Shown here in pieces: positions 34,406-43,850 of a DNA stretch of 64,000 nucleotides. This DNA is from Rhodovulum sulfidophilum DSM 1374 (GTDB lineage Bacteria; Pseudomonadota; Alphaproteobacteria; Rhodobacterales; Rhodobacteraceae). The stretch lies in the NCBI RefSeq assembly GCF_001633165.1, contig NZ_CP015418.1, positions 3,348,001-3,412,000 on the forward strand, in the 5' to 3' direction. Position numbers and translations under genes: made by a program. The notes under the pieces were generated by a model. It had not been told where the DNA came from. It did no database searches and was given only the letters and a program-made list of their open reading frames with translations. Position 1 is the first letter of the stretch, and each line of letters starts with the position of its first letter.

Positions 34406-35040
34406 GGACCTCTCCGCCACAACGCGCCGGTGTGACCTGCCAATAGATCACAGTTGTTTCGCACCGGCACGCGGCTTGTGACAGACCTCCTTGGGTCGGG
34501 TCCCGTTACCGGAACATGACGGTCGCTGCAACGCAGCTGGCAGCGCGCCGCATCTGTCCTGGCGGCTGGCGATCGGGCACCGCCCGCATGAAGAAGAGGC
34601 CCTTGATCCGGAGGCGCTGCCCCTGGAGTTTCCGGTCACGGCGCGTCGGGGTGGCTGCGCCCATGCCAGGCCCGGCAAGCGCACCGAGGGTCCTGGCGAC
34701 GACCTTCAAGCGGATGAACCGGTTGCAAAGCGCCTTCAGAGGCCCATGGGCGGCGGGCGCGTCCTTCCATCTACCCCGTTTTTGCCGAGGAAGACTATCC
34801 GGCCCGGAACCCGTCATTCATCCACCCGCGTCTTGCCTCGGGATTACGGACAGAACCGCCAAAAGCCGCCCCATCTGGCCTCGCTCGACCGCAAATGCCG
34901 TCCCCTCAGGTCCCCGCGTGCTATCCGGAAGCATGAAACAGGCCGCCGCGCGGTCTCGAACGACCTGGAGGGGCCCGCTCCCGGGCAGATCAGAAACCCA
35001 ATCTCCTTGTCCCCCCGGCTACCGGCGGCGCGGGTCCGGC
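34406..35040. other. Gene-poor stretch after glmS
   Basis: About 630 bases without an intact gene. A decayed IS5-type fragment lies at 34506-34817 on the minus strand. The plus-strand frames that cross the stretch have no recognisable domain and run antisense into the ABC permease gene. I see no clear terminator for glmS. Confidence 0.55.
34506..34817 (-). pseudogene. Decayed IS5-family transposase fragment
   Basis: The minus frame reads GRWKDAPAAHGPLKALCNRFIR, close to the QWKDAP--YGP--TLYNRFIRW block of IS5 (ISL2-like) transposases, then ARTLGALAGPG in place of the F-RIF--LAG segment. About 35 residues match; the rest is scrambled. No terminal repeats seen. Confidence 0.55.
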
Positions 35041-36159
35041 TCAGCCCGACAGCACCTTGCGGAACCGCACCAGCACCACGCCCAGCGCCAGCGCCGCCAT
35101 CGCCGCCATCCGCAAGAGCTCGCCCGCCACCTGCGCAAAACCCGCATCGCGATACAGGACCGATTGCGCGAAGGCGACGAAATGCGGCGCGGGACTGACC
35201 GTCCGGATCACCGCCTGCATCCAGTCCGGCATGGATTCGAGCGGCGTCACCCCGCCCGAGAGCAGCAGCATCACGATGATGACCGGGATCACCAGCAGCC
35301 CGAACTGCCCCATGTTGCGGGTGAAGGTGGCCAGCAGCAGCCCGATGCTGCCGACGGCGACCACATAGACCGCCGCGCCCAGCACATAGAGCCCGAGCGA
35401 ATTCGTCAGCGGCACGCCGAGCCCCCAGTGGATCACCGTCACCAGGCTCGCGACCGAGGCCAGCAGGATGACGAGACCCGAGGCCAGAATCTTCGACAGC
35501 ACGATCTCGTGGGGGCGGACCGGCATCACCAGCACATGTTCGATTGTGCCCTGCTCGCGCTCGCGGATCATCGCCGCGCCCGACAGGATCAGTGTCAGGA
35601 TGGTGACGTTGTTCATCAGCTGCATCACCGACGTGAACCAGGTCGCGGTCAGGTTCGGGTTGAAGCGGTTGCGAAACACCACGTCGACCGGGGCCGTGCC
35701 GTCGCCGCCGGGATCGGCATAGTCCTGCAATTCATCAGCCAGCAACTGCTGCAGGAAAGTGGCGCCGTTGCCGGCCTGGGCCATGGCGGTGGCATCGACC
35801 AGCAGCATCAGCTTGGGCGCATGGCCCGAGCGCAGGTCGCGCTCGAAATCGGGCGGGATCGACAGCACCAGGACATAGCGCCCCTCAAGCTGGGCCGCTG
35901 CGGCCGCCTCGGGCGACAGCACCGGCGCCTCCTGGAACAGCGGCGGCCGGATCGCGTCGGTCAGCCGGTGCGACAGCGGGCTCCGGTCCTCGTCGACCAC
36001 CGCAACCGCCAGATCGCGGATCTCGGTCGAGGCCGCATTCGCCACCATCCAGGTCGCGACGGTGAAGACATAGAGGATCAGCACCGCCATCACCCGGTCG
36101 CGGCGGATCGCGCGCAGTTCCTTCAGCATCAGGCGCAAGGTGTTGAGCAGGCTTCGCAT
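35041..36159 (-). CDS. ABC-2 family exporter permease (YhhJ-like)
   Basis: 372 residues. One N-terminal TM segment (DRVMAVLILYVFTVATWMV), a ~150-residue periplasmic domain, then five TM segments from about residue 185, with an EREQGTIEHVLVMPVRPHEIV coupling loop typical of ABC2_membrane proteins of the YhhJ/YbhS type. It forms the pore with the membrane part of the fused ATPase gene just upstream (4 bp). Last gene of the yhiI-rbbA-yhhJ-like operon. Confidence 0.88.
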   Translation of the reverse strand: MRSLLNTLRLMLKELRAIRRDRVMAVLILYVFTVATWMVANAASTEIRDLAVAVVDEDRSPLSHRLTDAIRPPLFQEAPVLSPEAAAAAQLEGRYVLVLSIPPDFERDLRSGHAPKLMLLVDATAMAQAGNGATFLQQLLADELQDYADPGGDGTAPVDVVFRNRFNPNLTATWFTSVMQLMNNVTILTLILSGAAMIREREQGTIEHVLVMPVRPHEIVLSKILASGLVILLASVASLVTVIHWGLGVPLTNSLGLYVLGAAVYVVAVGSIGLLLATFTRNMGQFGLLVIPVIIVMLLLSGGVTPLESMPDWMQAVIRTVSPAPHFVAFAQSVLYRDAGFAQVAGELLRMAAMAALALGVVLVRFRKVLSG

Positions 36160-36163
36160 CGGC

Positions 36164-38884
36164 TCAGGCCTCCTGTTTCCGCAGCCCGAGGATGGCGAGG
36201 CTCAGATAGATCATGCAGAACCCCGCCAGCACGGCCGCATTCGGCGCGATCTCGGCCCAGCCGAAGCCCTTGAGGAAGGTGCCGTTCGTCACCGCCTGAT
36301 ACCAGGCGCTGGGAAAGCTCTGCCCGACCAGGCGCCCGGGCGTGTCGAGCGAGGCCACAGGCAGGATCAGCCCCGAGAAGTTCACCGCCGGGATGATCGA
36401 CAGCACCGAGGTCGCGAAGACCGCCGCGACCTGGCTGCGGGTAAAGGCCGAGATCAACTGACCGAACCCCGTGGTGGCGAAGACATAGAGGAAGGAGGAT
36501 GCGGCCAGCGCGGGCAGGCTGCCGGTGAAGGGCACGCCGAACACCGTGCGCCCGATCGCATAGAGCATCCAGAAGCTCGCCCAGGCGATCGCCAGATAGG
36601 GCAGCTGCTTGCCCAGGAGGAACTCGATCCGGGTGACCGGGGTGGACCGGAAATTGGCGATGGTGCCGGTCTCCTTCTCGCGCACCACGCTGATCGCCGA
36701 CATGATCGCGGGGATCAGCATCAGGATCACCATCATCATCGAGGGCACCATCGCATGCGCGCTCTTGAAGGCCTGGTTGAACAGGAAGCGGTTCTCGATG
36801 CCGACCGCGGGCCCGGCCCCCGGCGCGCGGCGCCCGGCATAATCCGACATCAGCCCCAGCGTATAGCTGCGCGCGGTCTCGGCCCGGAACGGCATCGCCC
36901 CGTCGATCCAGAGCGAGACCTCGGGCACATCGCCACGCCTGAGATCGCGGCCATACTCGTCGGGGATTTCCAGCGCCACCGTCAGATCGCCACGCGCCAT
37001 CCGGTCGCCCAGATCGGACGGTCCGCCCAGATTTTCCGTCTCGGCGAATTGCCGGATCGAGGTGAACTGCTCGACCAGTTCGCGGCTTTCCGGGCTGCGA
37101 TCCTGATCGCGGACGGCAAAGCTCAGCCGGTCGACATCGAAGGAAATGCCGTAGCCCATCGTCAAAAGCAGGATCGCGGGCCCGGCAAGGGCGAAGAAGA
37201 CCCGGATCGGGTCGCGCATCAGCTCGAGCGTCTCGCGCCAGCAATAGGCCCAGAGCCGGGTCAGCCCGCCAAAGCGCGGCACGGTTTCCGTCTGCGGCGC
37301 CGCGACCGGGGCGGCCGGAGCGGTCTGGTCGGGCGCCAGCTCGGCCTCGAGGCAGGAAATGAAGGCCTCTTCCAGCGAGGCCGCGCCGCGCCGGGCGACG
37401 ATCTCGGCGGGGGTGCCCACATCCAGCACCCGCCCCGCATGCATCAGCGAGATCCGGTCGCAGCGCTCGGCCTCGTTCATGAAATGGGTCGAGATGAAGA
37501 TCGTGACGCCCTTGTCGCGCGACAGCGACATGAGCGTGCGCCAGAAGGCGTCGCGCGCCACCGGATCGACCCCCGAGGTCGGTTCGTCGAGGATCAGCAC
37601 CTGCGGCGCATGCAGCGTGGCCACGGCCAGCTGCAGGCGCTGGCGCTGGCCCAGCGGCAGATCCCAGGGCAGGCGGTCGGCCAGCCTGTCGAGCTCGAAC
37701 TCGGCCAGCACCTCGTCGACGCGGGGACCGCGCCGCTCTTTCGGCAGATGGTAGAGATCGGCATGCAGCTCGAGGTTCTGCCGCACCGTCAGTTCGGAAT
37801 ACAGCGAGAAGCCCTGCGACATGTAGCCGATCCGCATCCGGCTTTCGATGTCCGAGGCGCGCAGCTTGCGGCCGAACAGCTCGGCCTCGCCCTCGCTCGG
37901 ATCGAGCAGCCCGGTCAGCATCTTCATCGTCGTCGACTTGCCGCAGCCATTCGAGCCGAGAAAACCGAAGATCTCGCCCTCGGGGATCGTGAAGCTGACA
38001 TCGTCGACGGCGGTGAAGTCGCCGAAACGCCGGGTCAGGTGGCGGGCCGCAATGGCGACGCGCCCGCTGCCCTCGCCAAGCGGGCGCGACACCAGCGGCG
38101 GCGCCTCGGGCCGGTCCGGCAGCAGCCGCACGAAGGCCTCTTCCAGCGTCGCGGCACCCGCCTTCGCCTTCAGCTCGGCCGGGCTTCCCGAGGCCAGAAC
38201 CTGCCCCGCATTCATCGCCGCGAGCCACTCGAAGCGATCCGCCTCTTCCATATAGGCCGTGGCAACCAGCACGCTCATGCCCGGCATCTCGGCCCGGATG
38301 CGGTCGATCAGCTCCCAGAACTGGCGCCGCGACAGCGGGTCGACCCCGGTCGTCGGCTCGTCGAGAAGCAGCAGGTCCGGGTCATGGATCAGCGCCGAGC
38401 ACAGGCCGAGCTTCTGCTTCATCCCGCCCGACAGCTTGCCCGCGGGCCGGTCCGGAAAGGGCGCAAGGCCGGTGGCCTCCAGCAGCATCCCGATCCGGTG
38501 ACCGCGTTCGGCCGCGCCCTGCCCGAAGAGCCGCCCGAAGAATTCGAGATTTTCGCGCACCGACAGCGTCGGATAGAGGTTTCGCCCCAGCCCCTGCGGC
38601 ATATAGGCGATCCGCGGCGCAAGCGCGCGCCGGGCGGCCGGGTCGGACATGTCGCGGCCAAGCACGCGCAGCTGTCCCTCCTGCAACCGCCGGACGCCCG
38701 CGACCAGCCCCAGCAGCGTCGACTTGCCGACACCGTCAGGGCCGATCAGCCCGGTCATGCAGCCGGCCGGCACGGCAAGCCCGATGCCCGAAAGCGCCGC
38801 CTTGCCGCCATAGCGGTGGGTCAGCCCGGCGATCTCGGCGGCGATGCCGCCCGCCCCGGGAGAGTGCTCCGGAACCGGTGCCAT
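36164..38884 (-). CDS. RbbA-like fused ABC exporter: two ATPase domains plus ABC-2 permease
   Basis: 906 residues. First ATPase domain: Walker A GPDGVGKST (about 48-56), signature LSGGMKQKLG, Walker B LLLLDEPTTGVDP. Second ATPase domain: Walker A GSNGCGKST, degenerate signature LPLGQRQRL, Walker B VLILDEPTSGVDP, switch His in ISTHFMNEAE. From about residue 540 an ABC-2 permease with one TM, periplasmic loop and five TMs (VVREKETGTIANFRSTPVTR loop). E. coli RbbA (YhiH) has the same order. The adaptor YhiI-like gene precedes it and a YhhJ-like permease follows. Substrate unknown; multidrug, steroid or polyamine export has been considered for relatives. Confidence 0.92.
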   Translation of the reverse strand: MAPVPEHSPGAGGIAAEIAGLTHRYGGKAALSGIGLAVPAGCMTGLIGPDGVGKSTLLGLVAGVRRLQEGQLRVLGRDMSDPAARRALAPRIAYMPQGLGRNLYPTLSVRENLEFFGRLFGQGAAERGHRIGMLLEATGLAPFPDRPAGKLSGGMKQKLGLCSALIHDPDLLLLDEPTTGVDPLSRRQFWELIDRIRAEMPGMSVLVATAYMEEADRFEWLAAMNAGQVLASGSPAELKAKAGAATLEEAFVRLLPDRPEAPPLVSRPLGEGSGRVAIAARHLTRRFGDFTAVDDVSFTIPEGEIFGFLGSNGCGKSTTMKMLTGLLDPSEGEAELFGRKLRASDIESRMRIGYMSQGFSLYSELTVRQNLELHADLYHLPKERRGPRVDEVLAEFELDRLADRLPWDLPLGQRQRLQLAVATLHAPQVLILDEPTSGVDPVARDAFWRTLMSLSRDKGVTIFISTHFMNEAERCDRISLMHAGRVLDVGTPAEIVARRGAASLEEAFISCLEAELAPDQTAPAAPVAAPQTETVPRFGGLTRLWAYCWRETLELMRDPIRVFFALAGPAILLLTMGYGISFDVDRLSFAVRDQDRSPESRELVEQFTSIRQFAETENLGGPSDLGDRMARGDLTVALEIPDEYGRDLRRGDVPEVSLWIDGAMPFRAETARSYTLGLMSDYAGRRAPGAGPAVGIENRFLFNQAFKSAHAMVPSMMMVILMLIPAIMSAISVVREKETGTIANFRSTPVTRIEFLLGKQLPYLAIAWASFWMLYAIGRTVFGVPFTGSLPALAASSFLYVFATTGFGQLISAFTRSQVAAVFATSVLSIIPAVNFSGLILPVASLDTPGRLVGQSFPSAWYQAVTNGTFLKGFGWAEIAPNAAVLAGFCMIYLSLAILGLRKQEA

Positions 38885-38887
38885 GAT

Positions 38888-39952
38888 CTAGTCCGGAAGC
38901 TGGACCTGAAGGTCGGCCGGCCAGGGCGTCTCGGGCGCGGTGCGCACGAAGCCACGGCCGCGGACGCCGGTCTTGACCTGATCCTCGAAGCGCTCGAGCA
39001 GGTTGCGCGGGATCGTCAGCTTGACGCGGAAGACCAGGTCCTCGCGCTCGGCAATGGTCTCGACGCTTTTCGGGGTGAACTGGCTTTCGGGCGAGATGAA
39101 GGTCACCCGGGCCGGCACCACATATTGCGGGATCGGATCGAGGATCAGCCGCGCCTCGTCATTGGCCGAGATCAGCCCCACCGTCGGCGCGGGCAGATAG
39201 ATGTTCATGTAGACATCGGTCAGGTCGAGCAGGGTGACGACCGGCGCGCCCGCCGCCACCACCTCGCCGGGCTCGTGCAGCCGGTACAGCACCCGCCCGC
39301 GGATCGGCGCCCGGATCGTCAGATCGTCCAGCGCGATTTCCAGCCGGTCGACCTCGGCCTCGCTCGAGGCCATCAGCGCCTCGGCATCGCTGACCTGGGC
39401 ATGGGCCATCGCCAGCGCGGCCTCGGCCGAGGTGAAGGCGTTCCTGGCGTCGTCATTGGCGCTGTCGCTGGCATGGCCGTCGGCATGCAGCCGCTCGACC
39501 CGGGCGCGATTGGTCCGCGCCACGTCAAGCGCGCTTTGCGCCTGCATCACGCTGGCCTCGGCCAGCTCGCGGGCGGCCTTGGCGCGCAGGACCGCCGCCC
39601 GTGCGCCCAGCAGCTGCGCCCGGGTATCGCGATCGTCGATCCGGGCGATCACCGCCCCCGCCTCGACCGTCGCGCCCTCCTCGACCTCGACCGCCGCGAC
39701 GCGGCCTGCATATTTGGTGGCGACATCGACGCTTTGCGCCTCCAGCCGCCCGTTCGAACTGGAAATGCCGCCGGTCTCGGCCGGGCCGAAAAACCTCTGC
39801 CACAGCCCCGCAAGTCCGCCATCGGCCTGGGCCGGAACCGGGGCCGCGACGGCCAGCGTCAGCGCAAGAAATGCGGGGCCGAACAGGCCGCGGAGCGCAT
39901 TGCGCGGAAAAGGACTGTCTGAAAAGTCGGAAAAGATCTGTCGGTCGCTCAT
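38888..39952 (-). CDS. HlyD-family periplasmic adaptor (YhiI-like)
   Basis: 354 residues. A membrane anchor or uncleaved signal at about 24-44 (FGPAFLALTLAVAAPVPAQA), then the split biotinyl-lipoyl domain (AGRVAAVEVEEGATVEAGAVIARID ... IRAPIRGRVLYRLHEPGEVV) around a long coiled-coil hairpin (about 105-210). It bridges the ABC exporter to an outer-membrane channel. The ATG at 39952 gives MSDRQIFSDF; the longer frame is rejected because its 32 extra residues carry no signal. Ends 3 bp before the RbbA-like gene. Confidence 0.9.
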   Translation of the reverse strand: MSDRQIFSDFSDSPFPRNALRGLFGPAFLALTLAVAAPVPAQADGGLAGLWQRFFGPAETGGISSSNGRLEAQSVDVATKYAGRVAAVEVEEGATVEAGAVIARIDDRDTRAQLLGARAAVLRAKAARELAEASVMQAQSALDVARTNRARVERLHADGHASDSANDDARNAFTSAEAALAMAHAQVSDAEALMASSEAEVDRLEIALDDLTIRAPIRGRVLYRLHEPGEVVAAGAPVVTLLDLTDVYMNIYLPAPTVGLISANDEARLILDPIPQYVVPARVTFISPESQFTPKSVETIAEREDLVFRVKLTIPRNLLERFEDQVKTGVRGRGFVRTAPETPWPADLQVQLPD

Positions 39953-40163
39953 CGGGATCACCTTCGCGCGGCCTCTGCCCGCCTGCCCCGCCCGCATCTG
40001 ACGCACGCGCAAGGTCCCGGGCTGCACCGGCCGCTTCTCGCTCAACAAGGATGTGTTGCATGCGGGACCGGCAGGGGCAAGCTCCGCACCCGGTCATCTT
40101 CAGGGTGTATCCGGGCTCCGACGCGACGGCACCGCCCGCCGGGTCCCGACCGCGATGCGGATC

Positions 40164-41789
40164 TCAGGCGATATCGGTGGGCTTCAGCGGCAGTTCGTCG
40201 CGGCGTGGCACCGTCTGCCGCTCGATCATGCGCCGCACCCTGGGCTTGCCCGCCCCGCGATGCAGCGCCAGCAGCCGGTCGCTGACCTCGGCATCCGCCA
40301 CGGTGCGGCGTTCATGATGGCGCAGGTATTCGGCCCAGGTCGCGACATGGTAGCTTTCGGCCCAAACCGTCGGCCGTTCGAGATCGCGCAGCAGCACCCA
40401 TTGCCGCGCGCCGTCGCGGATCCGGATCCGGCGCCGTTCGGTCATCGCCGCAAGGAAGGCATCGACGTCGCCGGGGGCGATGTCATATTCGACCGTGATC
40501 GCAATGGGACCCGACCGCGCCCTGAGATCGACCCCGAGCTGCGGCTCGACGAAGCGGCCCAGCGGCGCCAGATCCTCGGTGCCGAAATTCGGCAGCGGCA
40601 GCCTCAGCCCGACCAGCGCGCCCAGGACCAGCACCGCCGCCGCGGCCCAGAGCGCCTCGGCAAGCCCCGCCCCGGCCGCGACCTGCCCCCAGAGAAAGCT
40701 GCCCGCCGCCATGCCGCCGAAGGTGCAGGTCTGGTAAAGCGCCAGCGCCCGGCCCACCACCCAGCGCGGGGTCGAGAGCTGCACCGAGACATTGAACAGC
40801 GACAAGGACAGCACCCAGGATGCCCCCGCGGGCAGCAGCAGCAGCCCCGAGATCCAGAGCTCGTGCGAGAAGGCCAGCCCCGTCAGCGCCGCCGCAAAGC
40901 CCAGAAAGCCGCCGCGCACGATGGCCTCGTTCGGGAACCGGTCGCGCAGACGCGCGCTCGAGACCGCGCCGCCGATGGCGCCGGTCCCGAAACAGCCCAG
41001 CAGAACGCCGTAGCCGAAGGCGCCCTCCCCCAGCAGCTCATGCGCGACGATGGGCAGCAAGGCCAGCAAGGCCACCGCGGACAGCCCGAACAGGAAGCCC
41101 CGGAACAGCACCCGAAGCAGCACCGGCGACATCGACACATAGCGCAGCCCGGCCGAGATCGCCGGGCCCAGCGCCTCGCGTGGCAAGCGGCGCTCGGCCA
41201 GCGCCGGGCGCCACAGGAACAGCGACAGCCAGAGCGGCAGGTAGCTGAGCGCATTGACCGCGAAGGCCGCAGCCGCCCCTCCCGCCGCCACGATCAGCCC
41301 GCCCACGGCGGGGCCGACGCTGCGCATCAGGTTGAAGCCCATGCTGTTCAGCGCCACCGCCGCCGGCAGATCCGAGCGCGGCACGATATCGCCGACCGAG
41401 GCCTGCCAGGACGGGTTGTAAAGCGCCCTGCCGAGGCCGATCAGGAAGGTGAAGGCCAGCAGCAGCCAGGGCGTCAGCGCGCCCTGAAAGGCCGCCGCCG
41501 CCAGCACCGCCGACACCGCCAGCATGAAGATCTGTGCCGTCAGCATGATGCGGCGCCGGTCGAAACTGTCGGCCAGCGCCCCCGCGATCAGCGAAAACAG
41601 CATGATCGGCAGCGTGTTCGAGGCCTGGACCATCGCCACCATGACCGGCGAATGGGTCAGCTCGGTCATCATCCAGCCGGCCCCCACGGTCTGCACCAGC
41701 CCGCCGAAATTCGAAATGTTCGAGGCGAGCCAGAGGTTGCGGTAGGTGGCCTTGCGGAACGGGGCGAGAGCGGAAGGGCGGTCGGGCAC
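40164..41789 (-). CDS. MFS transporter (EntS/MFS_3 type) with C-terminal extra domain
   Basis: 541 residues; GTG start. About twelve TM segments in residues 20-400 with motif A-like GALADSFDRRRIM and LGRALYNPSWQASVGDIVPR as in MFS_3 (EntS-like) exporters. Residues about 430-530 form a soluble domain (ITVEYDIAPGDVDAFLAAMT then RDLERPTVWAESYHVATWAE) that looks like an antibiotic-monooxygenase-type ferredoxin fold. This fusion is known in the family. Substrate unknown. Upstream 110 bp include no obvious regulator gene. Confidence 0.85.
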   Translation of the reverse strand: MPDRPSALAPFRKATYRNLWLASNISNFGGLVQTVGAGWMMTELTHSPVMVAMVQASNTLPIMLFSLIAGALADSFDRRRIMLTAQIFMLAVSAVLAAAAFQGALTPWLLLAFTFLIGLGRALYNPSWQASVGDIVPRSDLPAAVALNSMGFNLMRSVGPAVGGLIVAAGGAAAAFAVNALSYLPLWLSLFLWRPALAERRLPREALGPAISAGLRYVSMSPVLLRVLFRGFLFGLSAVALLALLPIVAHELLGEGAFGYGVLLGCFGTGAIGGAVSSARLRDRFPNEAIVRGGFLGFAAALTGLAFSHELWISGLLLLPAGASWVLSLSLFNVSVQLSTPRWVVGRALALYQTCTFGGMAAGSFLWGQVAAGAGLAEALWAAAAVLVLGALVGLRLPLPNFGTEDLAPLGRFVEPQLGVDLRARSGPIAITVEYDIAPGDVDAFLAAMTERRRIRIRDGARQWVLLRDLERPTVWAESYHVATWAEYLRHHERRTVADAEVSDRLLALHRGAGKPRVRRMIERQTVPRRDELPLKPTDIA

Positions 41790-41948
41790 GGCGGGGCTTT
41801 CGGCGCAGGGGGTTACCGTTGGGGGGTTCCCGATGGGTAGGGCGCAAAGGGTGGTCCGGCAAGGGTCGACGGCGTTTCCCGGGCGCCCGGGCGGCCCCTG
41901 CCTGCCGGTTCGCGCCGCCCATACCCGCCCGGGCAGGCGGACCGGTCC

Positions 41949-43784
41949 TCATTTGGCCAGAGGCGGCCGGGCGGCGAACCAGTCGGCAAGGGCCGCGCGC
42001 TCGTCCCCGGTCAGCCGCGCGGCGATCTCGGTCATCGGGGCCAGAACCTCGGGCGCCGCATCCCCGGCGAAATAGTCCAGACGGTCCTCGAGATAGCGCG
42101 CGCGCTGGCCGTCAAGCCGCGGCAGCAGCCCGACCGCAGCGGTGGGGCGGGCGCCGTGACAGGAGAGGCAGGCGGGCAGCCCCCGCGCCGGATCGCCCTT
42201 CTCGGCCAGCTTCCCGGCCCCGGCCAGTTCGAAATCGGGACGCCGCGCGCGTTCCGGGTCGAGGCCCGAGCGCGCGGCCGGCGCGGCGCCAAGCGCCGCC
42301 GACAGCCGCCCGATCTGCTCGGCGGTCATCTCGTGGGCCGCCTGCTGCATCGACCCGACCGGCCGCCGCCCGGCATCGAAAAGCGCCATCTGATGGTCGA
42401 GATAGGCCGCGGATTGCAGCGTCAGATTGGGCGAGAGATCGCGGTCGGCGCCCAGCGCGGGACCGGGGTCATGGCAGGCGGTGCAGCGCAGCAGCAGCTC
42501 TGCGGCCTCGTCATCCGCCCCCGCTTCGGCCGGGACCGGCGGCCGCGCCGGGATCAACGGGTCGTCGGCCGGAAGACCGGCCAGATAGGTCGCGACGGCG
42601 GCGCGTTCGTCCGGGCTCAGCGCCTTCGCGATGGCGGGCATGGGGTTCCATCCCTGCCGGTCGGGGCCGTCTTCGGCGGCGAAGCTGTCGAGACGGCGTT
42701 CGAGAAACGCCGCGCCCTGTCCGGCCAGTCGCGGCACGCCAAGCCCGGACGCGCCCGCAGTCCCGCCATGGCAGGCGCCGCAGGCCGGCAGCGCCCGGGC
42801 AAAGTCGCCCCGCCGCGCCAGCACCGCGCCCCGCTCGGGATCGCCCCGATCCGGCGCGCCCAGCGTGCGGTCGGGCAGATCGGCGTAATAGGCGGCCAGC
42901 GCCTCGATCTGCGGCCCCGACAGGCTGCTGGCAACCGTCGCCATGATCCCGCTTTCCCGCGTGCCCTCGGCATAGGCCCGCAGCCGCGCGGCAATGGTGT
43001 CGGCATCGAGGATGGCAAGGTTCGGCGCCTGGCCCCCGGTCGGGGCACCGGTGCCGTCGGCGCCGTGACAGGCCGCGCAATAGGCCACCGGCACGTCCTG
43101 CAGCCCGATCGGGCGCCAGCCGGTCGAGGGCGCGGCATAGAGATAGTCCTCGATCGGGGCCGCCTCGTCATGCAGCTTAACCGGCATCTGCGGGCCCCGG
43201 CGGGTCCAGGCCATGGCCGGTGGCGCGCCGGTCCCCGCGACATCCGCCACGGTCGCCGCACGATAGGCCTCGGGCGTCATCTCGGGCAGTTGCCGCAGGA
43301 AGGCGACGACCGCCCAGATCTCGTTGAAATTGCCGTCCGAGGGCCAGCTCGGCATCGCCGTGAACCGGACCCCGTCGCGCAGGATCACGTAAAGCTCCGA
43401 GGCCGAGAAGCCGTCGACCACGGCGGGCAGGCTTTGCGGGCGCGGCCGCATCGACAGCGCCACCGGGCTCTGACCGAGCCCCGGGCCGCCATGGCAGGAC
43501 GAACAGACCTGCCCGTAATGCCGGGCACCGAGCGCGATCAGCCCCGGATCGGTCAGATCCGGGGCCGACCCTACCTCGCGCGCGCCGCGTGCGACCGAGG
43601 CCCGGAAGGTGTCATGCAGCACCGCGGTCGTCAGCGCGTTATGCGGAGGCCGGGCCGAGACCGGGACCAGCCCGAAATGCATCGCCGCCGCCCCGCCGAG
43701 CCCCAGCGCCAGCAGCACCGCGCCGAAACCGATCAGAAGGCGGGAGCCGGACTTGAAGGGGCCGGTGGTGAAGGGGCTGCGCAC
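41949..43784 (-). CDS. Membrane-anchored penta-heme cytochrome c
   Basis: 611 residues from a GTG at 43784 with GAGGAGAG upstream; an ATG twelve codons earlier is less well placed. One N-terminal anchor (about 14-34), then five CxxCH heme sites: CSSCH (94), CAACH (236), CGACH (335), CTACH (434), CLSCH (539). Met ligands are likely in MPSWPS, IMATVASSL, NPMPAIAKAL, SMQQAAHEM and APMTEIAARL. The last four sites look like two c4-type dihaem units (LSGPQIEALAAYYADLP, LSPDERAAVATYLAGLP). It should pass electrons in the periplasm, but no oxidase, dehydrogenase or oxidoreductase gene is next to it, so partners are unknown. Confidence 0.9.
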   Translation of the reverse strand: MRSPFTTGPFKSGSRLLIGFGAVLLALGLGGAAAMHFGLVPVSARPPHNALTTAVLHDTFRASVARGAREVGSAPDLTDPGLIALGARHYGQVCSSCHGGPGLGQSPVALSMRPRPQSLPAVVDGFSASELYVILRDGVRFTAMPSWPSDGNFNEIWAVVAFLRQLPEMTPEAYRAATVADVAGTGAPPAMAWTRRGPQMPVKLHDEAAPIEDYLYAAPSTGWRPIGLQDVPVAYCAACHGADGTGAPTGGQAPNLAILDADTIAARLRAYAEGTRESGIMATVASSLSGPQIEALAAYYADLPDRTLGAPDRGDPERGAVLARRGDFARALPACGACHGGTAGASGLGVPRLAGQGAAFLERRLDSFAAEDGPDRQGWNPMPAIAKALSPDERAAVATYLAGLPADDPLIPARPPVPAEAGADDEAAELLLRCTACHDPGPALGADRDLSPNLTLQSAAYLDHQMALFDAGRRPVGSMQQAAHEMTAEQIGRLSAALGAAPAARSGLDPERARRPDFELAGAGKLAEKGDPARGLPACLSCHGARPTAAVGLLPRLDGQRARYLEDRLDYFAGDAAPEVLAPMTEIAARLTGDERAALADWFAARPPLAK

Positions 43785-43850
43785 GGAAATCTCTCCTCGC
43801 TGCGGGGATGTCGGGCTCAAAACGCACGAGACCCGCCGCAGTTCCCGCGC

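Noticed and set aside
36140..39922. Very long plus-strand open frame (1260 codons) opposite the RbbA-type operon
   Set aside because: It runs antisense to three well-supported ABC genes, has no domain, and is explained by third-position GC bias, which removes stops on the opposite strand.
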